A DNA stretch of 64,000 bases. It comes from Lateolabrax maculatus. Lineage: Eukaryota; Chordata; Actinopteri; Acropomatiformes; Lateolabracidae. Below, piece by piece: positions 13,101 through 24,700 of the stretch (within the stretch, counting starts at the first letter, position 1; each line of letters begins with the position of its first letter). The DNA lies in NCBI GenBank assembly GCA_031216445.1, contig CM062217.1:26478001-26542000 (forward strand), in the 5' to 3' direction. The notes under the pieces were generated by a model. That model made no database searches, was not told where the DNA came from, and saw only the letters and a program-made list of their open reading frames with translations. Made by a program: the position numbers and the translations under genes.

Positions 13101-16100
13101 TGGCTGCCCACCCAGAGCCTGGTTCTGCTCGAGGTTTCTACCTGTTAAAAGGGAGTTTTTCCTCGCCACTGTTGCCAAGTGCTGCTCATGGTGGGAACTG
13201 TTGGGTCTCTGTAAATATTTTAAAGAGTATGGTCTAGACCTGCTCTATGTGAAAGTCTTGAGATAACTTTTGTTATGATTTGGCGCTATACAAATAAAAT
13301 TGACTTGACTTGACTTGAGAGGCAGTTCAAAATAAGAGTGGTCAAAATTGAAGCAACTTGCCAAGATATCTTAACTTTGAGGCCATATTCAGACCAAATC
13401 AGGCACTACCTCCCGTTAACTTTGTTTTGGGGTAGTGCATTTAGGCTGCAGCGGTGGGGACAGCAGAGGGTGCCAAAAAAACAAACTGCTGCGGACCTGC
13501 AGTGGAAAGTCGAAACAGAATCAACTTTTGGAGAAACTCAACTCGATGTCACGCTGCGGTGGCCAATCATGTAAACTGATGTGCTCAGCCTGCCAGATCT
13601 GCTTGGGGTCCTGCATGTAGAGAAAAATCTACATCTAATAAAATGTAAATGCCAAACTTTACTTGTGATTATTTCACTGTCTGTCTGTGTAAAGAGTGTG
13701 AGTTCACTATGGATATATATCACTTGGAGAGCAGGTGCAACCTAAAAAAAAGTCCACAGCTCCACATCCAAGGGTGTGTGGACACTGGAGGAAAGCCGAC
13801 AGAGTGGATTTGACTGTCGGCCCTCCTGCCCTCCCTCTAGTTCTCTGGTGGAGGAGCAGAGGACAGCCTGGGTCAGTGGGGCTTGCTGGAGGCTGCTCAG
13901 GGGCTGTGGTGACACTCCCACATGTGGTCTGAATACGGCCTTAGTCTTTAGTATGACTCATGCTTCACTAGATCCTACACTTCCCATAAATGCTTACCTC
14001 TTTCATGCCCCCAGTTTGTAACTCTGGCTTTCTGTTATAAATGTGTTGTTTCAATGTGTTGTTTCAATGCTTTCAATGCTTTTCTTAGACTCCTTCAGAG
14101 CCAAAGAAGATACTATATGCAACTCTTCACAAGCCGAGGACTACCCCCTTTACTATTAAACTGATCTTCATTTGTGAAATTGCTAGAGTCCATTTAAGAA
14201 TTGTAGTTGGACTTTTAATTAAGGGGCACATCACATTTGACCAAAAGTGAACTTCAGACTTAGTGTATATCTACAGTAACATGTTTTCTGTCAATCGTTG
14301 TCTCTGCTTCAGGTGAATAATGTGTCTGGTGACCCAGAAATGCTGGTGAATGGCCATAATCCCAGAGTAGGGGGTTCCAGAGACTATCTGGACAAGCTGG
14401 AGCACAACAAGCCTCTTTACCTGCCAGGGTAAGCTATGCATCATACAGTACAACTCACAAGGGTCTGTCATCTTTTCTACTGTAGGTCTTTGTTAGCTCA
14501 ATCTGCTACCGTCCAAGGCTTACTGGAACTGATGTAAAGGGACAATGCCCACTGATTGTTAGAACATTTTTTGTAAATGGGTTGGAGTAAAACAAGTCGT
14601 CCAATTTTTTTATATGAATATAGCACCCACAAATTAAAGAGTTTAAAGCCCTTTAACCTGTTTAATTTCAGAAACAGTATAATTCTAGCCTGGGAACTGG
14701 ACGTATCTGCCAGACAAATGAAACATGAGCTTGCAGATTCGTCTGGTCCGCCCCTCTCTACCAATTTATTGGGCTAACTGATCACAAGCGTTTATTTAGT
14801 GCGAGGCGGGTTTAAAACAATGACTGACAGATGAGCGCCGCTCAGGTATCTTTGTAAATAGCCAAGATGGCACTCCCGATACAAATTTGTTCAGTGGCCG
14901 GCTACAGCGTCAGTATTAAAACAGACTAGACGTTAATTTTTCTTTAAAAGAAGAACAAACAACTGCACTTAAACTTTGTGTTGATAAGAAATATGTGTTT
15001 GCCGAAATTCTGACAGGACGTACCATCTGACAAGATGGCACTTTGTTGCTCTGATTGGTTGTCTTCGCCCGTTGATAGTGCCCCTTGGTAATCAAAAGTG
15101 AACTGAGAGGTTCCAGACTAATAACACATCTGTGAATTAGTCTGGCAGTGCCAGGCTAGTATAATTCAGTACAGCGCTATTCCAACAACAAAAAAATGTC
15201 TCACTGTCTAGAGACTTCCACACTGTGCCGATGGTTTATGGAATATAAAGTTTGAGAAATAAAAGGTTACTGGCCAGCATCACTAAAGTGGACAAAGGAT
15301 CCACATAAAAGAGGAAACAGGACTGTTGTTTGGAGACACTAACAGTCCCATGTAATAAGTAATTTCACAACAGAAAACCAAATTGTTGGAGTGAAAAAAA
15401 AAATTTATCTTGGAGTTTTTAGTGACTTAGAACTTTTATTCACAGTATGCCTAATTAGCTGAATCCACACTGCAGCTATCTTTAGGTGTCTTTTTAAGTT
15501 TGGTCGTTGTATATTAAGACATTGTATTTATTTTTTGTCAATGTTATCAATGATGCTGACTCTGCTTTTCTTATCAGTCTGTACAAACAAAAAATATGTA
15601 TTCAAACTAAATATAAACGTGACTTATTGCCTAAACAAACCAACAAAAATCGGCATCATGAACAATCAGAACAATAACTTTAAAGTAAATATATGAACAT
15701 GAAAAAGGGTCGACTTAAAGATATTAACAATACACTAAAGTGTGGACAGTTACTTATCTGTAAGTGTTTGAATTTGCAAGTCAGATTTCATATAACTGAG
15801 TGTTTGTGCTGGGAGCTAAAGGGAGGCCAGGAGTAGGACTGGGATGGCTTTTAATAAAAGATACTCGACAAGGCTGCTACAAAAATATATGAATCAATAA
15901 TTGTATTTGTAGAGAATCGGACATCAGCAGCTCTGTGGGAGTCCTGAAGCCCAGGCTGAAGGACTATGACACTGGTGTGGAGTCTGGAGATGACCTGGAG
16001 GAAGAGGATTTCAGCGTGTGAGTGTATATGATAGCCAATGATAGTAATGATTATGAGAGAGATATTAAATATATAAAAATCAATTTTGTGTGTGTGCACT

Positions 16101-16585
16101 ACGAAATGTATCTAATAGAGGGTGTCACTATTCATGTCTAGTTGCCACATGATAAACTGCCCGAGTTCATTTCACTCTGTTCTCTTCTGCAGTTTGCTTC
16201 CTTCCATTGTGGATGAGCAGGAGCGTCTGCACTACAAACGGGAGTTTGACCGGGATCACCAGGAGTTCAAGAGACTGCAAGCTGAGCTGGACCACATAAA
16301 CCATGACCTGGCTGACCTGGACAGGCAGCTGCGCCGACACCCCCAGGGCAGTCCACAGTTCCTGGTGAGTGTGGCAGTGCCAGATTGAGTTTTGGCTCTT
16401 TGAAGTGAGGTTGGCCAGTCCACCCTTCTTCAAAGAACTTATATAAGATCTGTGGTTCTGATTACAAATATAATTAGGTTTAGAGAAAGTGTTTAGGTAA
16501 TGAGAGCATATACAGACCCCACCCCCACCCACAGATATTTATTTTAAATGTATTTTCATTTGCTAAGGAAAACATTAGCATAAAA

Positions 16586-16639
<54 letters not shown>

Positions 16640-16941
16640 TGTGATGGTGCTTTCTTCTGAGTGGTCACTTCAGATCATTGACAACAATCTTTATAATCTC
16701 AGGATGCCATGGATGAATACACCAGACTGAAGAATCTTAAGAAGGTAAGGCCTCTGCTGTGATTTCCACCAGTGTTCTTTACAGTGAAACAGGTTTTGTG
16801 AAATGAAATGTAATTGTGTGAATTATTTTCTATCCTTTGCAGTCCCCAAACTATGAGATTAAGAAGAAAAGGTGTAAATATCTCAGGTCCAAACTAGCGC
16901 ACATCAAAAGGAAGATCAGCGAATATGACCACCGACCTTGA
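6944..16941 (+). CDS. ocln: ocln (occludin), complete, 8 coding exons
   Basis: Occludin is a four-pass MARVEL membrane protein of tight junctions whose C-terminal coiled coil binds ZO proteins. Coding exons: 6944-6987, 8244-8934, 9908-10072, 14313-14428, 15913-16017, 16193-16364, 16703-16744 and 16843-16941 (TGA), giving 477 residues against 522 in human as I recall. The phases agree throughout. TM1 lies at about residues 53-74 (KILCIIIIIMCVAVFACVAS). It is followed by a Gly/Ser/Tyr-rich first loop, TM2, TM3, a second loop with two cysteines (QLCAQ and YHYCVV), and TM4 in exon 3. The last three exons form the occludin/ELL domain, ending KYLRSKLAHIKRKISEYDHR. The start is the first ATG (MPSNKHSTHPSGSK) after the acceptor near 6916, and it splices in phase to the MARVEL exon. 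The first loop is dominated by GGGSFGG-like repeats. Introns 1, 3 and 4 carry repeats and a MITE listed separately. Confidence 0.96.
7186..8055. mobile_element. MITE-like element with terminal inverted repeats in ocln intron 1
   Basis: The left end reads TTTAAAGGAACAGTTAAACA followed by TTTTGGGAAAT. The right end reads ATTTCCCAAAATGTTGAACT then GTTCCTTTTAA, its inverse complement with few changes. The arms are about 33 bp and the element about 870 bp. No coding frame is visible inside. It is probably a nonautonomous DNA transposon; the exact target duplication is ambiguous because the ends sit in TTTAA/TTAA. Confidence 0.6.
10075..10114. repeat. (TG)n microsatellite beginning at an ocln splice donor
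   Basis: About 20 TG units start directly at the donor of ocln exon 3 (GAGTGG|GTGAGT at 10072/10073). The 5' splice site is therefore abutted by the microsatellite. Confidence 0.9.
10485..11940 (-). mobile_element. LINE (L2/CR1-like) copy with internal deletion, in ocln intron 3
   Basis: Minus-strand non-LTR retrotransposon. Its 3' end is a short (TTGAC)n repeat at 10485-10500, preceded by a tail shared with copies at 13.1, 35 and 60.5 kb. An open frame of 273 codons (11101-11922) joins an N-terminal AP-endonuclease segment (GLLNIRSL, IFCLTETWL, GRGGGVAAIF) directly to the C-terminal end of the reverse-transcriptase protein (LQLIQNAAARVLTG, ILASLHWLPVKSRI, FLFDKAYS). The catalytic RT core is missing, so it cannot be autonomous. 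The frame is nonetheless open across the junction. The clade is inferred from the LQLIQNAAARVL and SLHWLPV wording, not from a search. Confidence 0.85.
13088..13318 (+). mobile_element. 5'-truncated LINE tail with (TTGAC)n end
   Basis: Plus-oriented copy of the 3' tail seen at 10.5 and 35 kb, sharing GAGGTTTCTACCTGTTAAAA and ATTTGGCGCTATACAAATAA. It ends in TTGACTTGACTTGAC. About 230 bp survive, as expected from incomplete target-primed reverse transcription. Confidence 0.85.
13381..13940. mobile_element. nonautonomous DNA transposon with GGCC(R)TATTCAGACC ends
   Basis: Left end GGCCATATTCAGACCAAAT and right end ATGTGGTCTGAATACGGCC are inverse complements over about 19 bp and bound about 560 bp. 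The right half (13750-13935) shares a GTGTGTGGACA...CTCTGG...GGGGCTTGCTGGA segment with the palindrome near 38.5-39.1 kb. No transposase frame. No clear target duplication. Confidence 0.55.
14686..15158 (+). mobile_element. TAGCCTGG-ended MITE, copy 1 (ocln intron 4), 9-bp target duplication
   Basis: A 473 bp element beginning TAGCCTGGGAAC and ending GTGCCAGGCTA. It is flanked by the exact 9-bp duplication GTATAATTC at 14677-14685 and 15159-15167. Its sequence is shared with copies at 24748-25231 (inverted) and 52457-52922. No coding capacity is visible, so it is probably mobilised in trans. The superfamily is not identified. Confidence 0.85.
16589..16634. repeat. (GT)n microsatellite
   Basis: About 23 GT units in the ocln intron between the 172-nt and 42-nt exons. 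Confidence 0.95.
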
Positions 16942-17501
16942 GCCTTCACCTCGGACCCCCTCATGCAGGGACGGAGACAAATCTGCAATTTCCCAGCTCA
17001 CTGTGTTTGAGTTATCTCTGACCTGTATGGGATTACTATAGTGGAAGCCTGTTGCTTTTATATTATCTGTATCAAGCCAGTAACCCAAGTTTCTTTTCCA
17101 GAAGAGAGGGATGAAAAAAAAAATTTTTTTTTAAACTTTTGTTTTTCAGTATTTCTTCAGCCTCTGTGAGTTTCATGAAGAACTATTTTATTTGCTTCTC
17201 TCCTGAAGTTAGAAAGTGAGAGATGGGATATTAGATGTTTTTGTTTCAGTACTATGGACTTTTATCAAGCAATTAGGCTATTATACTTCTTTTGTTGCCT
17301 TTTTTAAAAACATTTGACCTTTTCATGCACTGTGAAGTCACAGCTAAGATGAGACGAATGAATTTGCCTGGCATGTTTAAGTTTCTGACCACCCTTTGTA
17401 AAAAAAGAAAAAAAAAAAAATGTTTTTTCTGTAAATGATGGAGCCCCTCTGTCTTTATGATTGTAAATTCTTATTATAGCCCTTTTCATGGTGAGGAGGA
17501 A

Positions 17502-17507
17502 AATAAA
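17502..17507 (+). terminator. ocln polyadenylation signals
   Basis: AATAAA occurs about 560 bp after the ocln stop. Two more copies lie at 17710-17715 and 17734-17739, so alternative 3' ends are possible. Use is inferred from position. Confidence 0.5.
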
Positions 17508-17829
17508 TGTAACTAACTGATTAACAATGGCTCCCTTCCCTTTAGGTGTGCCATTAACATTTATCTTTTAATGAATTTAATTTCTATTATTCAAACCGCA
17601 AATGGACAATTGCAAATGGAAATCTTGCCTGTTGTACTGTTTCCCTGACCTGATTTATGCAACGAGTATATTTTGGTGTGCAATCACAAAGTTATGTCCG
17701 TTTGTATAAAATAAAGCAGGGATGTAAGCTTTCAATAAAACATATGTGAGTCATTACTCGTTTGCTGTGTTGAAATAACATCTTAACGTGGATTCCATTG
17801 AAAATAAGAGCTGTTGTCATGGTAACTGT

Positions 17830-17940
17830 GCTGTTGTAGACGTAACAGTTAGCTGAGTGGAGGATTTCTCCGGAGCATGTTTCTGTCCGGAAAGACAACT
17901 CCGTTGCACCAGCTGCTTTTGTGGTTGCACTACACCGGTA
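17830..17940 (+). promoter_or_regulatory. candidate gtf2h2 promoter / first noncoding exon
   Basis: A CCGGAA ETS-type motif at about 17887 lies in a less AT-rich patch, which ends in a possible donor ACACCG|GTAACG near 17939. The first recognised coding exon is preceded by an acceptor-like GGCCGGCAG at about 18777, so an upstream noncoding exon is likely. Assignment is tentative. Confidence 0.3.
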
Positions 17941-18226
17941 ACGTTACTGCAGGTACAATCTACATGCATGGGTACAACTGATGGTATTTAACTAGTGTAG
18001 TAAAATAGTGAGTTGTGTCACCCACAGTGACGGTTCACCACAGCGAGGCGAGCTCTGCGTGGTTAGCGTGAATTAGTTAAACAACCCAATGACGCTCGCT
18101 AACAGTTGTTAGCTAGCTAGCTTTATTAAAAGTTACTGACTTGGAGTAACTCAGTCACTTGTGGACATGAAATAACCATCTCACTGCAATATATAACAAG
18201 ATATTCATTGTAGAATAACGTTGTTC

Positions 18227-18642
18227 GATCATGTTTTCTGTTTTGATACAGGGCCATGCCAAACCCCATTCTGAATATTCGGAACTCAGTACCGCGTCGA
18301 TTAGTCCCTCACATTACTTAGTACAGTCCAGGAATCGTTATTGTCCTCTGATATACAGTATTCGGAACAAATAACCACATGATGTTCATAATGCTATCGG
18401 TCAACTGTTAGGTCAGAAAATAATTCGGCTTAGACTATTTGCTATTGTTTATGGTAATGCTAGAATCTCCGATCATGTTCTCTGTTTAGACACAGGTTCA
18501 TGCCAAACTCCACTCAGAATACTTGCAACTCCACTCAGAATACTTGCAACTTATTAATGCGTGTGTTTGGCTTTACTGCTACTAGTGTTTTAGGAATCAT
18601 CAAGAAACGTCTCTTCTGATATACAGTATTTGGCATATTAAT
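18227..18642. repeat. diverged tandem duplication upstream of gtf2h2
   Basis: Two units, about 18227-18376 and 18471-18642, share GATCATGTT(T/C)TCTGTTT, CATGCCAAAC(C/T)CCA, AGGAATC and a GATATACAGTATT stretch in the same order. The offset is about 245 bp. The second unit also has an internal 22-bp direct repeat (AACTCCACTCAGAATACTTG, twice). Confidence 0.6.
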
Positions 18643-18782
18643 CATTCACAAACCAGTGTTAGATGTAATTTATTTAAATCAGCATGTGAACTGGCTCCTT
18701 GGCATTCCTCAGCCATGAGTGGAGTTTGACACCCTGCACACTTCTTCGGCTGTTTTAGTTGAATTTCTGGCCGGCAGACATA

Positions 18783-21700
18783 ATGGATGAAGAACCAGAG
18801 AGAGCCAAGCGCTGGGAAGGGGGCTATGAGAGGACATGGTAAGACTGTGACCCTGTGGAGATTTTCAACTTGAGGTATGTGTTATTTGATGCAACATTAT
18901 GGAGTGTATGTTTTCTCCTACAGGGAGGTGCTGAAGGAGGACGAATCTGGCTCACTCAAAGCCACAGTGGAAGAGATCCTGTTCCAGTCCAAAAGGAAAA
19001 GGTGTGTGTGGGTGTGTGTGTGTGTTAACCCAGCATTAAAACATAATCTCTGTTGCTTTTTTGAATCGATTAGGTAAATGCAAGCTCTTCTTTCTAAGAG
19101 TAATGTATCTACTACTATATTGTTTGTGGAATGTTTTCCCCTTTGCTGCTGTATATTTGTCATTTCAAAACTGCACTGGTCTGTCCTAAGAAGACATCAG
19201 TTCATTCTCTAAAAGGTTATTGTTACTACAAATATATAATACCACCTTGTTTATTTCATAGGGTGATAGAGAGCCATGGACAAGTGAGGCTTGGAATGGT
19301 GAGTTAAAGTTCTGCGTCCTTCTAAAAGAACCCTGTGCTGATGATCTGTATGGTTATAAACCCCAGGGTATCTAAGATCTGTCAACATGGTGGCAATAGC
19401 TACACAGCATTACTTTAATATATTTGTCAGGAACAAAGTACCCAGTTCCATTTTTGTTTATATGATAATTGTTTCCATAGATTTGAGATGATATCTGATA
19501 AAACATACAAGTCATAACGAATGGCACAGCAGTTGATCACTTGTAATGACTCTTCTTGAGAATAAAGCGAAAACAACCTAATTTGAAGGCACCATCAAGG
19601 TTGGTAAGGTTGCTGATTGGAATCCCTGATTGAAATCCCGAAATCCCAAAATCAGTGAATCATTAAAAACTTCAAGATATTAAGGGATGTCCTATGCACT
19701 AGATGCGTCACCTCTATGTGGTGATTGACTGTTCAAGGAGTATGGAAGACCAGGACTTGAAACCAAACCGCCTCACCTCTACTCTGAAGGTAAATTCTGT
19801 AGCAGACCCATCACGTGGTACACCAGCATTCATGTGGTATATGATTAACTGTAAAGCACCATCTCCTTTCTCCTTCCCTCTTCAGCTGATCGAAGCTTTT
19901 GTCGATGAATATTTTGATCAAAACCCCATCAGTCAGGTATGTTTATACAATCAAGAGTTCTGTGCATGTTTTACACTAAACTGTGTTCAGACTTTACATT
20001 CAAATCCCTTCAGCTCTTGTTTAAACATGGCAGGCTCAGGTGAGTTTACTGGTGGATAAGTTCTATTGTATAAAGATACAAGTAGTGACTGTCATGTTGT
20101 TAATACATTGGAATTGTAGGGTTCCTGACTATGTTGCTGTAAAGTAAATACATGGACTAATGTTTGGACAAAAAAGTGTTAAATGATCTATAGATAAATC
20201 CGTGATAAAAATAATTATTAGTTGTTGCTGTAGTTTGATTTAATTACCTTGTACAGGTTCTTATCAAGGTTTCATGGTCATTTATTTGTCATTTTACAAA
20301 AGAGGTTTACAAATGAAATGTATGCTTTAGCCCCTTCATGCTATACACGCATATAACATATATACAAATTTAGAATAAGATAAATAATAATAATAATAAT
20401 AATAATAAAAAGACTGTATTTATATTGTGCTTTTCCAGTCTACTAATCACTCAAAGGGCTTTACAACTCATGAGAACATTCACCCATTCATACACAAATT
20501 CATACACTGATGGCAGAAGCTGCCATGCAAAGTGCCAACCTGTTTACCAGGAGCGGTGCTTATATACTTATTTATTTATATAGTTATTAATGTTGGAGTG
20601 TGGAGGACGAGTTGAGGGGTCTCACAGTCTGAGGAAAGAAGCTGCTCTGTAGTCTGGTGGTACGACAGCAGATCAGAACAGAGTGTTGCTGGGGTGGGTT
20701 TGTTCTTTTATTCTCCTAACCGATATCACTGATGCTTGGTAGATGGATACCAATGATGTACTAGGCAGTCTTAGTCACCCGCTGCGGAGCTCTCCTGTCC
20801 TGGGCCGTGCACATCCCACGCACATCCCATGTCAGTTTCTTTAAGAAATACAGCCGTTTCTGAGGTTCCTTAACCAGGGTGGAGCTGCTAGATGACCACT
20901 ACTGGTTCTCTGTGACGCTGATAGTTGCTGTGGTAGTTGTTTAGACGAGAGACTGCAGACTTTTTAGGTACAGGGACAATGGTGGCTGTCTTGAAGCAGG
21001 TGGGAACACACCCTGTGACAGTGTAATGCTAAAGATGTCAGTGATGACATCAACTAGCTGGTTGAAACATGTTCTTAGTACACAGCCGGGGATGTTTTCA
21101 TGCCCAGCAGCTTTCCTCATATTCACATTCATCAGGGTTTGTCTCACATCTGCTGTGGATACTGACAGTGGCCGGTCCTCTGAAGGCGGGGCAGACTTGA
21201 CAGCTGACTCTTTGTTGGGGAGATTATTAGTTAATTATTAATTAATAGATTATATATATATTCCTCAAGACTGATGTGGTTCTCCTGAGTTGTAGCATCT
21301 CTAAACATGTGCCGTCTTAACCATTGACTCTAAAATCGGGCATTTTTGGAGATTTTTGTGTTTTTATAGTCCTCCTTCATGAATGAGTGATTTATGGGAA
21401 ACTACATAGGCCAGCAACAAATGTTGGAGCACATTTGCTATGGCACCACGGCACTGCTGCTGTCAGTCCCTAATCACAAATATACAATATTTACAAACAC
21501 CTTTTTAACACTTTCAATACTTTGTTTCCAGGTTCTATTCTATATTTTAAGACTTTATGGTATCAGTTTGATTTTATCGTCAGAAATACACTGATTCACA
21601 TTTTTCACTGAACAACAATGTCCTTCTTATATAACCAACCATATCTCTCAAGGTGTCAGGTGTCATTTGTCAGTATTTTTAATTAATTAGATTATTTAGA

Positions 21701-24700
21701 TAAACCAATCATTCACTCGTATCTCATATAATCAACCATGTAAAATGATGCATATAATATGGATGTAAAAAAAAATGTCATTTACAACAAGACAAGAGAT
21801 TAGAGCAGTTGTTTAGTTAACTCTCCAACAAGCAGACATACATGATCTAAACCTAAAATTAGGTTTGTCTGGGGTGAAGTGGTCAGATAGCAGAGAAATA
21901 AACCAGGACTGTTACTGTAGATTTTGTTGTGATTGGAAGTTTAAACACAAACTATGGACTGGACCTTCAACATGCTGCCAGCGGCTGGTATGTAACCTAA
22001 CAACATGTATTATGTATCCTCAGGTGGGCATTATTACAACAAAGAATAAAAGGGCTGAGAAGCTGACTGACCTCGCAGGTGAGGATCATACAGCGAACTG
22101 ATAGACTGTTAGACTCCACCCCTCAGTGTATTCTTATCTTTGAACTTCAACACATATTTTTTCCTTCCTGTGCATCTTGGACAGAATGGTGAAAACCTTT
22201 TTGCTTTATCATTTTAAACCACAGGCATGTTGTCAATGCCAGGATTCCTCATTTAAACCAGTAGTTACTGCAACAGGGAAAAATGTCACATTGTCTCTGT
22301 CATCTGTTCAAACTTTTCACTTCCCATTGGCTGTCAGCTACAGCCCCCTTTCTGTGACGTTAACCCTGCTTTAATGTTATGTGTTGTTTTGTTTCATCAA
22401 CAGGAAATCCAAAGAAGCACATTGCTGCCCTGAAGAAAGCAGTTGACAGTGTGTGTGCAGGAGAGCCGTCCCTGTACAACTCTCTCAACCTGGCAATACA
22501 GACCCTCAAGTAGGTTCTGCAGTCTTCGTGTTGAAATTGGTTTCTGTAATATTACAAAATGTCACTCAGCCAGTGCCTGTCTTTGTGTGAAGGCACATGC
22601 CTGGACATACGAGTCGGGAGATCCTGATCATTCTCAGCAGCCTCACCACGTGTGACCCAGCCAACATCTACGAGCTGATCAAGGTGAAGTCACAACTTAA
22701 ACTCTTACTTGGGGTCATCAGTGTACACTTACAAGTTGATATGCAGTTCAGCTGCTTAGCCTACTGTATATCTGGCATTTCATCTCAACCTAATGTAAAT
22801 GTAACTCTTTCTTTCCCCACAACCCTGGTCTCCCTCTCTTGCTCCAAAGAAAATCTTAAAATAATACTGTCATGTATAACTGTGTCCAGACCCTGAAGTC
22901 TCTAAAGGTGCGGGTGTCAGTAATCGGCCTGTCAGCAGAGGTCCGGGTGTGCACAGTGTTGACCAGGGAGACGGGCGGCTTGTACCACGTTATCCTGGAC
23001 GAGAGCCACTTCAAAGAGCTGCTCATGCTGCATGTCAAACCTCCTCCGGCCAGCTCCTCCTCTGAATGCTCTTTAATACGCATGGGTCAGTATACTGATT
23101 TGTCTCCATCTCTAGAAAAGAATCGGTTTCTTTCTAGTTTTCGTATTGTCAACAAATCCTGTGAGTGTTATATATTTGTGAATGTTCCTTAGAGATTTAC
23201 CTCAGTAGAAACCAATGGATTTGGGGCATAGATCTTCTTTTCTATCTTTTTTCCTGGTGGCTAAGATTGTCTAGAATTTGAAATACTAAGATTTGGAGCA
23301 AAGTACTTTTGAACAGTTGGAACAGTCCCTCCCCATTTTATCCCCAACACCACTAGAAATATGTGATATTAGACAGTGAAGGACCCAATAACATGTTTAT
23401 GTTTGTACCCATGAAATTAAATAATAAAGGCCATTATACTACTGAATATTTGAATCCGGTGTTTGCTCAGGTTTTCCTCAGCACACCATTGCCTCTCTTA
23501 CTGACCAGGATGCCAAGCCTTCATTCAGCATGTCGTAAGTAGAAAACAGTGTGATTTAAACCTTGCAGGCAGGACTACTACTGTGTATTTTCTTTGTAAT
23601 GTGCTGCTCCTGGTGTGTGTCTCCTAGCCATCTGGACAGCAGCAGTGGTCCAGGTCTGTCCCTGGGAGGATACTTTTGTCCGCAGTGCCACGCCAAGTAC
23701 ACAGAGCTTCCTGTGGAGTGTAAAGTCTGTGGTATGACTTATGGGAGGTTTAAATTCAAGATTACTAGTGCTCAAATCAATATTAGTACCATAGCTTTGA
23801 CTGGTTTGTGTGTGTGTGTGTGTTTGTGTGGTGTGTTGTCTCCAAGGTTTGACTCTGGTGTCGGCCCCCCATCTTGCCAGATCCTTCCACCACCTCTTCC
23901 CCCTCCAAGCCTTTATAGAGAGTCCTGTGGAGGAGCTTCAAGATGACAGGTGGCTCTGATACACACTCACATACTCACACACATGTGCCACTGTCTATCT
24001 AAACTTGTTGTCATTTGGTTTCAGGTTCTGTCACGCTTGTCAAGGGGAGTTAAAAGATAAAAGTGTAAGTACAGTGGAGTGTAAGTCTGGATCTGTAAAT
24101 GGACTGCATTTTTATAGCGCTTTTCTAGTCTACTGAAGTGCTTTTACAATACATGCCAACATTCACCCATTCATAGACTTATGGCAGAGGCTACAGTGCA
24201 GGGTGCCAATTGCTCATCAGGAGCAGTTAGGGGTTTAGTGTCTTGCTCAAGGACATTTCAACAGGGATCGAACCAGGATTCTTCCGATTACTGGACGACC
24301 GTTCTACCTCCTGAGCCAGACCGCCCATATCTGTATCTGTAGAGGCCTTTCAGATGGTAGAACATACTTTTTTCTCTTTAAAGGGGCACTCCCCCAATTT
24401 AACACATCAGGTTCAGTTTATTGGTCACAGAAAGTACTAGAAAGTTTTGTAAGAACTATTGTGAAGTACCTCCTGTCATTTTGAAGGAGGTTTGTCAAGT
24501 CTGAGAGAATAACCTTGATTATGTACTAGTGTACCCAACCAGAGGTACATGTACAGGTGTGCTTCGTCAGTTAGGAAAGGGATGCTATCGAGTTGCATTA
24601 TGGGAACTGTAGGATCCAGTGTCTTTGTAGCTTATCCCATACTATAAGTCGTTATCGCAACCACTGTGGCTTCAGTTCTGATCATTCTTTTCGTAAGTCT

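Larger units (their letters stand above)
20255..21240 (-). mobile_element. decayed LINE fragment in gtf2h2 intron, interrupted by a SINE
   Basis: On the minus strand, 20941-21240 reads as a reverse-transcriptase segment: KAAGHENIPGCVLRTCFNQL then DVITDIFSITLSQGVFP. This is the same family as the frame at 63.4-64 kb. A LINE-tail-like piece (TTTATTTGTCATTTTAC) lies at about 20280, and a SINE fragment sits between the two. The element is clearly defective. Confidence 0.7.

Noticed and set aside
24240..24332. tRNA gene on the minus strand
   Set aside because: A and B boxes are present, but the sequence is the head of a repeated SINE with a LINE-like tail and no acceptor-stem pairing was seen.
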